Positions 9,266 through 18,816 of a DNA stretch of 64,000 nucleotides are shown piece by piece. Location: assembly GCA_947491945.1 (NCBI GenBank), contig CANLLN010000011.1, positions 1 through 64,000 of the forward strand, given 5' to 3'. The notes under the pieces are model-generated. The model was not told the origin of the DNA. It was given only the letters and a program-made list of their open reading frames with translations, and ran no database searches. Origin of the DNA: an uncultured Carboxylicivirga sp. (GTDB lineage Bacteria > Bacteroidota > Bacteroidia > Bacteroidales > Marinilabiliaceae). The translations under genes were made by a program, and so were the position numbers. Position 1 is the first letter of the stretch; the number at the start of each line of letters is the position of its first letter.

Positions 9266-9367
9266 TTCGAATTTCGAGCAGAGAAAGAAACGATTTTTTT
9301 TAACCCGAGTGACTTAGCTGAGAAAGATTCCCAAAGGGGGCGCTAACCATTCGAAAATGATTTTAAA

Positions 9368-9718
9368 ATGCCAAGATCAGTCAATCATGTGGCGTCAAGA
9401 GAACGACGCAGAAAGCTATTAAAGCAAACCAAAGGATACTTTGGACGTAGAAAAAACGTATGGACCGTTGCTAAAAACGCCTACGAAAAAGGTTTATCAT
9501 ACGCATACCGCGATAGAAAAAAGAAGAAGAGCAACTTCAGAGCATTGTGGATTCAGCGTATTAACGCCGCTGCTCGCTTAGAAGGTGTATCATACAGCAA
9601 ATTAATGGGTATGCTGCACGCTCAAAACATTGAAATCAACCGTAAGGTTTTGGCTGACCTGGCCATGAACCACCCGGAAGCTTTCAAAGCGATTGTAAAA
9701 AAAGCAACCAACGCTTAA
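9368..9718 (+). CDS. rplT: 50S ribosomal protein L20
   Basis: A 116-residue basic protein of the large subunit, needed early in 50S assembly. It begins [16 protein letters not shown] and contains the conserved [10 protein letters not shown] and [22 protein letters not shown] segments. The spacer after rpmI is 102 nt, longer than is common, and holds inverted TTCGAA words near both ends (around 9266 and 9352), so an L20-responsive leader is possible but unproven. The operon ends at the terminator just downstream. Confidence 0.98.
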   Translation: MPRSVNHVASRERRRKLLKQTKGYFGRRKNVWTVAKNAYEKGLSYAYRDRKKKKSNFRALWIQRINAAARLEGVSYSKLMGMLHAQNIEINRKVLADLAMNHPEAFKAIVKKATNA

Positions 9719-9740
9719 TTAGTAATTAAGCTAAGATATT

Positions 9741-9769
9741 AAGGAGACCAAGTGGGTCTCCTTTTTTTT
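9741..9769 (+). terminator. Intrinsic terminator of the thrS-rplT operon
   Basis: AAGGAGACC (9741-9749) pairs with GGTCTCCTT (9755-9763) over a 5-nt loop, and the descending arm runs into an eight-T tract. Nine contiguous base pairs plus a U-tract make this a textbook site. Confidence 0.93.
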
Positions 9770-9959
9770 ATGCCCAAATACGAATCTGAAGCCTGTGAAT
9801 CAGCTGAAATTTTTCAGCATTGTTTCAGCATTGTTTACACCCCCATGCTTCGCACAAAACTTTCTTTTATTCAGTCCTACCCTACAATCAATAAAAAACA
9901 TTCTCCCCTTTGTCACAAATTGCCATCTTTAACAGACATATATACAAAAGGCAATAGAT

Positions 9960-10445
9960 TTGACACCATTTGAAACCATATACACCAAACACTACGCAGG
10001 CACACACCGCCTAGCCACCAAGTTGCTTGGTCAATCCGGTATAGTCAAGGATATTGTTCAGGAAGTATTTTTAAGCCTGTATGAACGACGTAAAGATGCT
10101 GACGTAATAGAGCAACCCGGGGCCTGGCTCTATCGTGCCACTTACTACAAATGCATCGATTACCTGAAGCAGCAAAGTAAGTTCTGCCAATTGGAAAACC
10201 TGAAACCAACATGCGACTATCAGTTGGCACACGAACAGAAAGAAACGAGAGCGTGGCTAGATCAAGCACTGAACATCCTTAATGATAAGGAGCGCTTACT
10301 GGCAATTTTATACAGCGAAGATTTATCCTATAAAGAATTAGCACTGGCCACGGGTATTCCATTAAATTCAGTGGGCAAAACCCTGTCGAGAACACTTAAG
10401 AAACTGGAAAAAGTATTAAAGGAGGAGTACAATGAAATGTTTTGA
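9960..10445 (+). CDS. ECF-type RNA polymerase sigma factor
   Basis: A 161-residue sigma-70-family factor with only regions 2 and 4. Region 2 spans about residues 8-75 (LLGQSGIVKDIVQEVFLSLYERR, then GAWLYRATYYKCIDYLKQ); region 4 is about 98-150 (LSYKELALATGIPLNSVGKTLSRTLKKLEK, a helix-turn-helix). The frame has no ATG at a sensible place; TTG at 9960 gives a normal N-terminus (TPFETIYTKHYAG). Its 3' end overlaps the next gene, a zinc-finger anti-sigma factor, by 14 bp, so the two are translationally coupled. The target regulon is unknown but probably includes the operon itself. Confidence 0.88.
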   Translation: MTPFETIYTKHYAGTHRLATKLLGQSGIVKDIVQEVFLSLYERRKDADVIEQPGAWLYRATYYKCIDYLKQQSKFCQLENLKPTCDYQLAHEQKETRAWLDQALNILNDKERLLAILYSEDLSYKELALATGIPLNSVGKTLSRTLKKLEKVLKEEYNEMF

Positions 10446-10887
10446 TGAAGCCATAATACAGACCTACATCGACAAGGAATGTAGCGCAGAGGAGGAGGAG
10501 GCCGTTCGAGCACATCTGCAAACCTGTGCGGTTTGCAGCACAAGCGTTGAACATTATCTTAAACGATCGCAGCAAATTAAGAACCTACTGAACAGCCCAC
10601 TAACCCAACAGAGGGAAGCGCCAGCCATGCCCCCCTTCGTTAAACCTAAAGCGCCGAAACGCATTTTACGGCAGGGCATCAAATGGTTCAGTGCGGTGGC
10701 TTCCATCGTGGTCATACTGCTTGCCCTCAACCATTTTCACAAAGCCCCTAACGCCTATGACTATTTTCTGTACCAAACGATTGATTTCAAGGTGGATGCG
10801 AACAAACCCATAAGCCAGCAGGACTTTACTATGCAGCTAATTGACCCACACGGCAATACCATATTTCTTGATGAGACAAAGTACTAA
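10432..10887 (+). CDS. Membrane anti-sigma factor with zf-HC2 (ZAS-type) domain
   Basis: 151 residues. The cytosolic N-terminus has the H28-x3-C32-x2-C35 motif of zinc-binding anti-sigma domains, plus an upstream Cys at residue 3 or 17. A single membrane helix covers about residues 85-100 (WFSAVASIVVILLALNHF), leaving a short extracytoplasmic tail that could sense an envelope signal. It overlaps the sigma gene by 14 bp and should hold that sigma factor inactive at the membrane. The tail segment DANKPISQQDFTMQLID is a pattern I recall from other Bacteroidota anti-sigma proteins of this type. Confidence 0.82.
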   Translation: MKCFDEAIIQTYIDKECSAEEEEAVRAHLQTCAVCSTSVEHYLKRSQQIKNLLNSPLTQQREAPAMPPFVKPKAPKRILRQGIKWFSAVASIVVILLALNHFHKAPNAYDYFLYQTIDFKVDANKPISQQDFTMQLIDPHGNTIFLDETKY

Positions 10888-10939
10888 TCTTTAATGGCCT
10901 ATAATACAATTCGGTTATAACCCTATTAAACACTTCAAT

Positions 10940-12241
10940 ATGAAAACATTGAGCCTAAGCTTACTATTTGCCATGATGCTAACAAGCATCCATGCACAAA
11001 ACCTCATCGATATTTACAAAAGAGGCACGGTTAAGCTGACACCGGATGATAACTATGCCAATAACAATGACTGGAACAAAGTTTTTGAGACATATTACGA
11101 CACAGTACACAGCAAGCCCATGGGCATTAGAAAATCCTTGATCATCACGCCGAATGGCTCTGCTGTGGTCAATCATGCCTATCGTAATTATTACACGAAA
11201 TTTACACCGGATGGTACCTATCAAACGGAATTTGGCATTATTAACAGCAGTGGCAATCGATTTAAAAAAACAACCCATATCAGTGGTGTCATTAACGGTA
11301 ACACTTTCTTTACAGGATTAGACAACATGGGTAATATGCGCTGCCTCGATTTGGAGGGCAATTACAAAAAGACTTTAAAACTCGACTATATGACGAGTCA
11401 GATGATTCCCCTGCCCAACGGAAAAATTGCTGTGGTAGGATGGGTTATCTGGGCGAAGAAATTCAGGGATTTTGTAGCTATTGTTGATTACGAAACCAAC
11501 GAAGAACAAGTCATATGGGAGCACTTCACCGATCGGGACACGCCCCGCAGCTGGGGCGGATCCAACACGCAAACCTTTCACTACAGCTACACCTTTAAAA
11601 AACAGGGAGCTGTTTCATGCTCAACAATGCCGTTCACAAGGGCGATGGGCATCAAGGCACGCCCGAAGCTTGCATGTATTAATAAGCGTCTGATTATTGC
11701 CAACCCCAGCAATGGCGAACTGCAAACCTTCGATTTAGAAGGCAACTTACTGAGCAAAAAGAAAATGAACCTGCTGAGCGGAGAAATCAGCGCTGAGGAA
11801 CAAAAGAAGATACAGCAAAAAGCCATAGACCGATACAAAGGTATGAATCCACTCCGCTTTGCCGCCTTTGATTGGGTAAATGAGGACGAAAGCCGGGCCG
11901 CACATCAATACTTTATTGAGGCCATGTTGGATGATTACAACAAGATTAGTGAGCCCATTAAAAAGCCGTATTTTGCCACGGTGATTAAAGACTCGGATGA
12001 TAACCTGCTGTTTTTTGATTTCCCGGAGAATGAAAATGCCAATAGATTCAATGTTTGGGTCTATAAAAATGGCGGCGAATTTATATGTCAAAGCAGCTTT
12101 GCCTGCAACGATTATGAATTACAGATCAATCCTGATAAACTAGTGTTTCACAAAGGCTATCTTTATGGTTTACAAATATTAAAGGAAGCCAATGGTGTTC
12201 CACTGCGCCTGGTACGCTTCTCGCTAAGTGAACCTAAATAG
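10940..12241 (+). CDS. Secreted protein of unknown function, downstream of an ECF sigma/anti-sigma pair
   Basis: 433 residues with a clear signal peptide (about 1-19, ending SIHAQ). I do not recognise a named family. The body holds several beta-rich segments with recurring 'G..(F)..D..GN..' turns (PDGTYQTEFGIINSSGN, LDNMGNMRCLDLEGNYKK, FDLEGNLLSKKK), which suggests a beta-propeller-like fold of the secreted 6-bladed kind found in Bacteroidota. Two Cys pairs are scattered late in the chain. It begins 52 bp after the anti-sigma gene and is probably co-transcribed, so it may be the output or the sensor partner of that sigma system. Function is not inferable. Confidence 0.7.
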   Translation: MKTLSLSLLFAMMLTSIHAQNLIDIYKRGTVKLTPDDNYANNNDWNKVFETYYDTVHSKPMGIRKSLIITPNGSAVVNHAYRNYYTKFTPDGTYQTEFGIINSSGNRFKKTTHISGVINGNTFFTGLDNMGNMRCLDLEGNYKKTLKLDYMTSQMIPLPNGKIAVVGWVIWAKKFRDFVAIVDYETNEEQVIWEHFTDRDTPRSWGGSNTQTFHYSYTFKKQGAVSCSTMPFTRAMGIKARPKLACINKRLIIANPSNGELQTFDLEGNLLSKKKMNLLSGEISAEEQKKIQQKAIDRYKGMNPLRFAAFDWVNEDESRAAHQYFIEAMLDDYNKISEPIKKPYFATVIKDSDDNLLFFDFPENENANRFNVWVYKNGGEFICQSSFACNDYELQINPDKLVFHKGYLYGLQILKEANGVPLRLVRFSLSEPK

Positions 12242-12264
12242 ATCCCTACCGATACAAATATCAC

Positions 12265-12301
12265 GAGCGCTTAGTAGGCAAAGAAGTTATGCTAAGCGCT
12301 C
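12265..12301 (+). terminator. Hairpin downstream of the sigma-factor operon
   Basis: GAGCGCTTAG (12265-12274) is the exact inverse of CTAAGCGCTC (12292-12301), a 10-bp stem with a 17-nt loop, followed by ATGGTTTCGTTT. The U-run is weak, so it may be a weak terminator or an mRNA 3'-end stabiliser. Confidence 0.5.
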
Positions 12302-12434
12302 ATGGTTTCGTTTCATAATTTCATTTTTACTATCTTTCCAGTATAAATCCAAATAAAAAAATGCACTATACGACAGTAGCACATCAGTGAATCGTAACAA
12401 TTAAAATGCATTTGATACTTTGAAGGTAAAGCAA

Positions 12435-12917
12435 ATGAAGAAAATCAGTATTAATGTACCCATAGAGGTCTACGAATCAGCGGCTGAACTCATGCCCTAT
12501 GAACAAGACCTTACCCAGGCGGCAGAAGAAGCCTGCAAAACAGCTTACGCACCATTCTCCAAATTTCGCGTAGGCGCTGCTGTACTCCTTGAAAATGGTA
12601 AGGTAATAACCGGCAGCAATCAGGAAAATGCCGCTTATCCTTCCGGACTGTGTGCCGAGCGTGTGGCGCTGTTTTACGCCAATGCACAATACCCGGATAC
12701 ACCCGTTAAGGCGATAGCTATTGCCGCCAGCAATGCCAATGGTTTTATCGAAACACCCGTGGCCCCTTGTGGTGCCTGCCGCCAAGTAATGTTACAGACT
12801 GAGCTGCGCTTTGGTGCGGCCTACGATATATTGCTTGTAGGAAAGCAAGCCATCAACAAACTAAAAAGCTGTAAAGACCTGTTACCGCTAACCTTCGAAG
12901 GAAAAGAATTGATCTGA
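12435..12917 (+). CDS. cdd: Cytidine deaminase
   Basis: Pyrimidine-salvage enzyme turning cytidine and deoxycytidine into uridine and deoxyuridine, 160 residues. The zinc ligands and the catalytic Glu are in the motif C-A-E-R (GLCAERVALF) and PCGACRQ, the usual C..E / PCxxC signature of tetrameric Cdd. ATG at 12435 (MKKISINV) is chosen over an upstream TTG at 12420. It is monocistronic, converging on the RluA-type gene with a bidirectional terminator between them. Confidence 0.93.
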   Translation: MKKISINVPIEVYESAAELMPYEQDLTQAAEEACKTAYAPFSKFRVGAAVLLENGKVITGSNQENAAYPSGLCAERVALFYANAQYPDTPVKAIAIAASNANGFIETPVAPCGACRQVMLQTELRFGAAYDILLVGKQAINKLKSCKDLLPLTFEGKELI

Positions 12918-12927
12918 TAAAGAAGAA

Positions 12928-12962
12928 GAGGGTATTCCATGCTCAAAACACTGAATACCCTC
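12928..12962. terminator. Bidirectional hairpin terminator between cdd and the RluA-type gene
   Basis: GAGGGTATTC (12928-12937) pairs with GAATACCCTC (12953-12962), ten perfect base pairs over a 15-nt loop, followed by CTTATGCTCTTTTC on plus; on minus it is followed by TTCTTCTTTATC. It lies between two converging genes. Confidence 0.75.
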
Positions 12963-12984
12963 CTTATGCTCTTTTCAATCCCTC

Positions 12985-13677
12985 CTACTGTTCCTGCACA
13001 TTGCGAAACTCCTTCCACAGGTTTTCAGTCGGTGGAGTAGGCGCCACAATGCATATGGGCTCTTGTTTAACGGGGTGTACAAATTCTATTTTGCGGGCAT
13101 GCAACGATATGCTACCGTCTTTATTCGATCGCGGGAAACCATATTTCAAGTCTCCGCGTATGGGGCAACCAATCTTGGCCAACTGACAGCGTATCTGATG
13201 GTGACGACCCGTTTCCAGATCCACCTCTAGTAAGTAATAATTCTTAAGACCCGAAACCAACCGATAGTTAAGAATGGCTTCCTTGCTACCACTTCGTGGC
13301 TTGGGAAAGGCATAAGACTTATTCTTCTCAGAGTTCTTCAGGATATGATGTACCAAGCGACCACTATCACTCTCGGGCAGCTCTGCCACAAGTGCCCAAT
13401 AGGTCTTTTTTACCGTCTTTTCCTGAAACATTTTATTCAGGCGACTCAAAGCCTTACTTGTGCGGGCAAACAGCACCACACCACTTACGGGACGATCGAG
13501 ACGATGCACCACGCCTAAAAACACCTCTCCCGGTTTATTGTACTTCTTTTTGATATAAGCTTTCACCCGGTCGCTGAGCGTCTCATCGCCGGTTTTATCG
13601 CCCTGCACAATATCCGATGCCGACTTATTAACCGCAATAATGTGATTGTCTTCGTATAATATATCCAGTTTCTTCAT
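12985..13677 (-). CDS. RluA-family pseudouridine synthase
   Basis: 230 residues of the RluA/RluC/RluD family, which isomerise uridine to pseudouridine in rRNA or tRNA. The catalytic Asp is in HRLDRPVSGVVLFART (about residues 60-75), and the second conserved block ETGRHHQIRCQLAKIGCPIRGDLKYG is complete. There is no S4 RNA-binding domain, so it is the short catalytic-only type; which RNA and site it modifies cannot be told. It is followed 130 bp later (upstream on the map) by panB, and the two may share a transcript. Confidence 0.9.
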   Translation of the reverse strand: MKKLDILYEDNHIIAVNKSASDIVQGDKTGDETLSDRVKAYIKKKYNKPGEVFLGVVHRLDRPVSGVVLFARTSKALSRLNKMFQEKTVKKTYWALVAELPESDSGRLVHHILKNSEKNKSYAFPKPRSGSKEAILNYRLVSGLKNYYLLEVDLETGRHHQIRCQLAKIGCPIRGDLKYGFPRSNKDGSISLHARKIEFVHPVKQEPICIVAPTPPTENLWKEFRNVQEQ

Positions 13678-13806
13678 TCTTTTTTTAGCCTTTCGCTGTT
13701 AGCCGCCAGCAATTAGCGTTTCACAACTTTAATTTATTTATTTTATTATTAGAGCTGCAATATTCTGCGCCACGCTCATTAATCAGCACTCCCTTCTCCC
13801 CTTCTT

Positions 13807-14625
13807 TTAGTATTGCTCGCGCTCATTGGGGAAATCTACATTTTTCACATCTTCGATGTAATTACCCACGGCACCTTTAATTTCGGCAAACAGATTGTGA
13901 TAACGACGTAGGAAACGCGGGGAGAACTCCTGGTTAATGCCTAACATATCGTGCAACACCAACACCTGACCATCTACCTGATGACCGGCACCAATACCAA
14001 TAATGGGGATTTTCACCTCTTTGGCCACCTGACCGGCTAATGAGGCCGGTATCTTTTCCAGCACAATAGCAAAACAACCTGTCTCCTCAAGCAAGTGAGC
14101 ATCTTCAATCAGCTTCTTAGCCTCTTCCTCTTGCTTAGCACGCACCGTGTAAGTACCAAACTTATGAATTGACTGTGGCGTAAGACCCAAGTGACCCATC
14201 ACCGGTATACCAGCCGATAATATACGTTGTATGGATTCTATAATTTCAGCACCACCTTCCAGCTTCACCGCATCGGCCGCTGTTTCTTTCATAATACGAA
14301 TGGCTGAAGTAAGTGCCTCCTTGGAGTTGCCCTGGTAAGTACCAAAAGGCATGTCCACTACCACCAAAGAGCGCTGAACCGCCCGCACCACCGAGGCACC
14401 ATGATAAATCATCTGATCCAGGGTAATGGGCAAGGTAGTTTCCCAACCTGCCATCACATTGGATGCCGAGTCACCTACCAATATGACATCAATACCGGCA
14501 TGATCTACAATCTTCGCAAGAGAATAATCATACGATGTTAGCATGGCTATCTTTTCATCTCGCATCTTCATCTCACTCAGCACATGAGTGGTAACTTTTT
14601 TTCTTCTTTCCTGAGCAACTGACAT
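13807..14625 (-). CDS. panB: 3-methyl-2-oxobutanoate hydroxymethyltransferase
   Basis: First committed step of pantothenate (coenzyme A precursor) synthesis: adds a hydroxymethyl group from methylene-tetrahydrofolate to alpha-ketoisovalerate. 272 residues, normal for PanB. Metal- and substrate-binding blocks are visible: [14 protein letters not shown] (about 28-41), [44 protein letters not shown] and [24 protein letters not shown]. It is a classic TIM-barrel enzyme with no missing residues. Pathway partners panC/panD are not in this window. Confidence 0.97.
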   Translation of the reverse strand: MSVAQERRKKVTTHVLSEMKMRDEKIAMLTSYDYSLAKIVDHAGIDVILVGDSASNVMAGWETTLPITLDQMIYHGASVVRAVQRSLVVVDMPFGTYQGNSKEALTSAIRIMKETAADAVKLEGGAEIIESIQRILSAGIPVMGHLGLTPQSIHKFGTYTVRAKQEEEAKKLIEDAHLLEETGCFAIVLEKIPASLAGQVAKEVKIPIIGIGAGHQVDGQVLVLHDMLGINQEFSPRFLRRYHNLFAEIKGAVGNYIEDVKNVDFPNEREQY

Positions 14626-15069
14626 AGCTATTTATTTAACCACTGTTGTGGAAGTATAATTCAATTGTTTAAAACATATTGTAACCAGCAGCTTACTAAT
14701 TACAGGTGGCAAAGTTAATCATTTGTTATGAGCATCGCGACTTAATTATTCAAATCCATTCTATTTCTCAAATTAACAGATCCAATTCCACATAAAAGTG
14801 TTTTTTTATTAATACACACTCATTTCTACCGATATGGATATATCCAAGTTTTAGGGAACGGTTCTCTACCGTAGGATGCTTATAAAGAACCGCTCCCTAA
14901 ATGCTAAATAAAAATGGAACTTTCAGAACTTACTACATAATACTGGCTGGATTTTAATCTTGCTTTTAACTACCTTACAGGGTGCATTTTATTTATCAAA
15001 CCACGATGTTTCGCAACATCTAGCGACGAAAAATAATCAACACCCACAATCAATTAAAAACAAAACCGC
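14626..15069. other. 444-bp intergenic region upstream of maeB
   Basis: No credible gene is seen. It contains the panB upstream region, one copy of the 90-bp interspersed repeat (14846-14935) and, presumably, the maeB promoter. No riboswitch-like conserved structure was recognised. Confidence 0.6.
14846..14935. repeat. 90-bp interspersed hairpin repeat (MITE-like), copy 1
   Basis: The unit starts AAGTTTTAGGGAACGG and ends AACTTTCAGAACTTACTA. Inside, TTAGGGAACGGTTCT (14851-14865) pairs with AGAACCGCTCCCTAA (14886-14900) with a single mismatch at the seventh/eighth base step, giving a 15-bp hairpin. The same 90-bp layout recurs at 33756-33845. The outer ends are weakly inverted (AAGTTTTAG against the reverse of CAGAACTTACTA), suggesting a non-autonomous element. 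Confidence 0.75.
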
Positions 15070-17352
15070 ATGTCTACTACTAGAGAAGATGCCCTTCATT
15101 ACCACGAAAACGGACGCCCCGGAAAAATTGAGGTAATTCCCACCAAACCCTACAGCTCCCAGCTGGATTTATCCCTCGCCTACTCACCGGGCGTTGCCGA
15201 ACCCTGCAAAGAGATTGAAAAGAATGCAGACGATGCCTATCGATATACGGCTAAAGGCAACCTGGTGGGCGTTATATCCAATGGTACGGCGGTGCTGGGA
15301 CTCGGAGATATAGGAGCCACTGCCGGCAAGCCGGTGATGGAAGGCAAAGGCCTTTTATTTAAGGTATTTGCTGATGTGGACGTATTTGACATTGAGGTAA
15401 ATACCAAAAAGGTTGATGAAATGGTTACGGTTGTAAAAGCCATTGCGCCTACCTTTGGTGGTATTAATCTGGAAGACATCAAGGCTCCCGAATGTTTTGA
15501 AATAGAAACACAATTACAGGAAGCCCTTGATATACCAGTATTTCACGATGATCAGCATGGAACAGCCATCATATCGGCCGCCGGATTACTCAACGCCATT
15601 GAGATAACAGGCAAGCACATTGAGGACATGAAAATTGTAGTTAATGGAGCGGGCGCATCAGCCATTATGTGCTCGAAACTATACATTAGTCTGGGCGTTA
15701 AACTCAATAACCTATGGATGCTGGACAGCAAAGGATTAATAACCCATCAAAGAAACGACCTGAACAAATACAAGCGTGAGTTTGCACAAGATAGCCACCT
15801 CAACCGTATTGATCAGGTCATCCAGGGTGCTGATATGTTTCTGGGCTTATCCAAAGGCAATGTATTAAGTCAGGAAATGGTACAGCAGATGGCCGACAAC
15901 CCTATTGTGTTTGCCCTGGCCAACCCGGTGCCCGAGATCAGCTATGAAGCAGCCATTGGAGCGCGACCCGATGTAATTGTTGCCACGGGACGCTCGGACT
16001 ACCCCAACCAGGTGAATAATGTATTAGGCTTTCCCTTTATCTTCAGGGGCGCCCTGGATGTGCGGGCCAAAGCTATTAATGAGGACATGAAAAAAGCCGC
16101 TGTATATGCCCTGGCCAACCTGGCCAAGAAAGAAGTTCCGGATCAGGTAAATGCAGCTTACAAGAGTCAGAACCTGATTTTTGGAAGGGACTATATCATT
16201 CCCAAGCCTTTGGATCCGCGACTTATTACTGAGGTAGCACCGGCCGTAGCCAAAGCGGCCATGGAAACAGGGGTGGCACGACTTGACATAACCGATTGGG
16301 AGCGTTATAAAATTGACCTGATGAAGCGCATGGGGCTATACAATAAACTGGTGCGCGATATTCGAACACGAGCCAGGGCTGATGCCAAACGTATCGTATT
16401 CTCCGATGCCGACAATTTTAAGGTTCTGAAAGCTATTGAAGTAGTGCGGACACAGAAAATTGCCCATCCCATACTTTTGGGAAACAAACAAAAAATTGAG
16501 GCCCTAGCAGCCGAAAACAACATAGACATAGAGGGATTACCCATTATCGACAATAAAACTCCGGAGCTGGAAAATAAACGGGATGAATATGCCGGGCTAT
16601 TGTATGCAAAACGACAGCGCAAGGGGCTGAACAAAGAACGAGCACGTTACCAGATGCTGGATCGAAATTATTTTGGTATCATGATGGTGCAAACAGGGGA
16701 AGCCGATGGTTTTCTCGGAGGGTTCTCCAATAAATATGCAGAGACTATACGACCGGCTTTACAGATTGCAGGTACCAACAACACGCTGAATCATATTGCC
16801 GGCATGTACATTGTCATGACCAAAAAAGGCCCCTACTTCTTCGCGGATACAACCGTCAATTATGAACCCTCGTTTCGCACGCTGGCCGACACCACACTGC
16901 TTACTGTTAATGAGGTGAAAAAGTTTAATATTGACCCGGTGGTAGCGCTGGTTTCCTATTCTAACTTTGGATCGACACGGCAGGGTAGTCCCCTACGTGT
17001 GCGCCAGGCCGTGGATTACCTGCACAATAACTATCCCGATCTGATTGTGGATGGTGAGATGCAGGCCAATTATGCCTTCAATGCAAAGCTAAGAGCAGAA
17101 AGCTTCCCCTTCTGTAAGTTGGGAGATAAAGAAGTTAACACCATTATCTTTCCCAACTTAAGTTCGGGTAACATAGCCTACAAAATGATGCATGAACTGG
17201 GACAGGTAGAGATTATTGGCCCCATCCTACTGGGCATTCGCAAACCCATACATGTGTTACAACAGCAATGCTCAGTGCGCGAAATTGTTGATATGGCGGC
17301 GATCACAGTGGTGGATGCACAAACTAAAAAAGATCAAATGATAGAATTATAG
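15070..17352 (+). CDS. maeB: NADP-dependent malic enzyme with phosphotransacetylase-like domain
   Basis: 760 residues, the large two-domain form. The N-terminal malic enzyme half (about 1-420) oxidatively decarboxylates malate to pyruvate with NADP; it shows [38 protein letters not shown] and the nucleotide-binding [10 protein letters not shown]. The C-terminal half (about 425-755) resembles phosphate acetyltransferase ([11 protein letters not shown]-like [26 protein letters not shown]) and is regarded as regulatory, binding acetyl-CoA. Length and order are typical. It stands alone, flanked on both sides by copies of the interspersed repeat. Confidence 0.96.
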   Translation: MSTTREDALHYHENGRPGKIEVIPTKPYSSQLDLSLAYSPGVAEPCKEIEKNADDAYRYTAKGNLVGVISNGTAVLGLGDIGATAGKPVMEGKGLLFKVFADVDVFDIEVNTKKVDEMVTVVKAIAPTFGGINLEDIKAPECFEIETQLQEALDIPVFHDDQHGTAIISAAGLLNAIEITGKHIEDMKIVVNGAGASAIMCSKLYISLGVKLNNLWMLDSKGLITHQRNDLNKYKREFAQDSHLNRIDQVIQGADMFLGLSKGNVLSQEMVQQMADNPIVFALANPVPEISYEAAIGARPDVIVATGRSDYPNQVNNVLGFPFIFRGALDVRAKAINEDMKKAAVYALANLAKKEVPDQVNAAYKSQNLIFGRDYIIPKPLDPRLITEVAPAVAKAAMETGVARLDITDWERYKIDLMKRMGLYNKLVRDIRTRARADAKRIVFSDADNFKVLKAIEVVRTQKIAHPILLGNKQKIEALAAENNIDIEGLPIIDNKTPELENKRDEYAGLLYAKRQRKGLNKERARYQMLDRNYFGIMMVQTGEADGFLGGFSNKYAETIRPALQIAGTNNTLNHIAGMYIVMTKKGPYFFADTTVNYEPSFRTLADTTLLTVNEVKKFNIDPVVALVSYSNFGSTRQGSPLRVRQAVDYLHNNYPDLIVDGEMQANYAFNAKLRAESFPFCKLGDKEVNTIIFPNLSSGNIAYKMMHELGQVEIIGPILLGIRKPIHVLQQQCSVREIVDMAAITVVDAQTKKDQMIEL

Positions 17353-17395
17353 GTAATGACTTATCAGATGACCAGAAGTGCTTTCGATGTGGTAT

Positions 17396-17460
17396 ATGGA
17401 ATGGTTCTTTATCATAAAACATTTATAAAGAACCGTTGCGTAAATGCATAATTAATACAA
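17396..17460. repeat. Degenerate copy of the interspersed hairpin repeat
   Basis: GGTTCTTTAT (17403-17412) pairs exactly with ATAAAGAACC (17425-17434), and the following CGTTGCGTAAATGCATAATTA resembles the right half of copy 1 (CGCTCCCTAAATGC...). The outer TTAGGGA arm is lost. It may now serve as a terminator for maeB. Confidence 0.45.
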
Positions 17461-17526
17461 AACGTACTTCCTACGCATTTCCTCATCCAATAAGCATGGC
17501 AGAAGAGATAAGTGTCTTTAGTCCGG

Positions 17527-18150
17527 CTATTGGAAGCGGTTATAAGGATTACGGGGATGCATCATGGGGATGAAACCGGGGCTAGGCATTGCCAGTCCCT
17601 GGTATTTACTAACACCCAATGACAGCTGAGCGCTGAATGATTCGGTAAAGCGATAGCCCACATGACCGGAGGCACCATAATTATTAAATCCTTGCAAAGG
17701 CGATGCTGAACTTTCGGGAATGTGCCTATCCAGGAATACAGAAGCACCCACATACCACTTTTCGGTAAGCAAGTAGTTGGCCTGTGCATACACGCCAATC
17801 TGTAACATGGAAGCATCCAAGGTGAGCTGCGTGGCATCCACCTGACCCCAGGCGGGCAAATTATAAAAGCTCGTGCGCCCCAAATAGGGAAGCACATCGA
17901 TTTGTATCTTTTTAAAGGGCATGAGCGACCAATGGGGTGCTACATAAGTATTAAAACCGTACATACCGTCAAAATCAGAAAAAGCACTGAGCCCCACCAT
18001 AATGCCGAATTCCGCCATCTTAAGACTATCACCGGGTAACTCTTCTTTACTGAGGCCAAGCTTGCTATTAACATCATTGATCCTATTTTCCTGAGCGCTA
18101 AGCCCCAACAGACCAAAAGCAAATAGTACAATTACAAAATACCTACGCAT
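17527..18150 (-). CDS. Outer-membrane beta-barrel-like protein of unknown function
   Basis: About 207 residues from ATG at 18150 (MRRYFVIVLFAF..), which puts a signal peptide ending near LSAQ at the N-terminus; a longer frame from 18195 has no signal-like start. The mature part alternates hydrophobic and polar residues in strand-sized segments (HWSLMPFKKIQIDVLPYLG, LQIGVYAQANYLLTEKWYVGASVFLD, GASGHVGYRFTESFSAQLSLGVSKYQG), as expected for a small outer-membrane barrel. It ends with a proline-rich NPYNRFQ rather than the usual terminal aromatic strand. No named family recognised. Confidence 0.7.
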   Translation of the reverse strand: MRRYFVIVLFAFGLLGLSAQENRINDVNSKLGLSKEELPGDSLKMAEFGIMVGLSAFSDFDGMYGFNTYVAPHWSLMPFKKIQIDVLPYLGRTSFYNLPAWGQVDATQLTLDASMLQIGVYAQANYLLTEKWYVGASVFLDRHIPESSASPLQGFNNYGASGHVGYRFTESFSAQLSLGVSKYQGLAMPSPGFIPMMHPRNPYNRFQ

Positions 18151-18298
18151 AACACAATATTTTGATTTATGCGATAATAACAAAAATCGCACCATCCTCC
18201 AATTTCTTTTTCGATAAAACAGATTTCGTGCATCTCTCCTCTACCACTTTTAATTGAAAAAGCGTACATTTATAAAAACCACATAAACACATAAGAAT

Positions 18299-18775
18299 AT
18301 GGCTATAATAGGAACACTGTCGGATTTACACAAACAATCCGACCCCGGAAAATTTAAATCAGCAATAAATTATCTTGAACAAACAGATCTTGATAAACTG
18401 TTTGCCAAAGTTACGCCCGGCAATCCTTTGGAAGTTGAGATTCAGGGTCGTGATGTCTTCGCTATTTTTCAGAAATATGAAACGAAAGATGCTGGCGAGG
18501 CAAAGATGGAGGGTCATCGTCAGTATATTGACATGCAGTATATCCATCAGGGAATTGAGCAAATACTTGTTGCCCCCATCAGTCGCGTTGTAAAAGCAGG
18601 AACTTATGATGCATCCAGCGACCTGCACTTCGCCCAAGTGGCGGACTACTCCAACATCAAAATGAGTGCCGGCATGGCTTGCCTGCTTTACCCCGAAGAC
18701 ATGCATGCGCCGGGCATTAGCATTGACACACCCGCTGCCGTAGAAAAAATTGTTGTTAAAATAGCCATCGACTAA
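18299..18775 (+). CDS. YhcH/YjgK/YiaL family protein (DUF386)
   Basis: 158 residues, single cupin-like domain of the YhcH/YiaL family. The conserved blocks are EGHRQYIDMQYIHQG (about 74-88), with His and Asp/Gln likely to coordinate metal, and YPEDMHAPGI with a second His. In E. coli relatives are linked to sialic acid (YhcH) and rare-sugar (YiaL) catabolism and are thought to act as sugar anomerases or isomerases. No sugar operon surrounds it here, so its substrate stays open. The start is the ATG at 18299 with an AT-rich leader. Confidence 0.85.
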   Translation: MAIIGTLSDLHKQSDPGKFKSAINYLEQTDLDKLFAKVTPGNPLEVEIQGRDVFAIFQKYETKDAGEAKMEGHRQYIDMQYIHQGIEQILVAPISRVVKAGTYDASSDLHFAQVADYSNIKMSAGMACLLYPEDMHAPGISIDTPAAVEKIVVKIAID

Positions 18776-18787
18776 GGAGTGCACGAA

Positions 18788-18816
18788 ACAGCCCGAAACA
18801 AATTGCTTCGGGCTGT
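18788..18816 (+). terminator. Hairpin downstream of the YhcH-type gene
   Basis: ACAGCCCGAA (18788-18797) pairs with TTCGGGCTGT (18807-18816), ten perfect pairs over a 9-nt loop, 12 nt after the stop codon. It is followed by ATATATGTCG rather than a T tract, so termination strength is uncertain. Confidence 0.6.

Noticed and set aside
9752-9973. 73-codon plus-strand frame after rplT
   Set aside because: It starts inside the rplT terminator and overlaps the sigma gene start; no recognisable protein.
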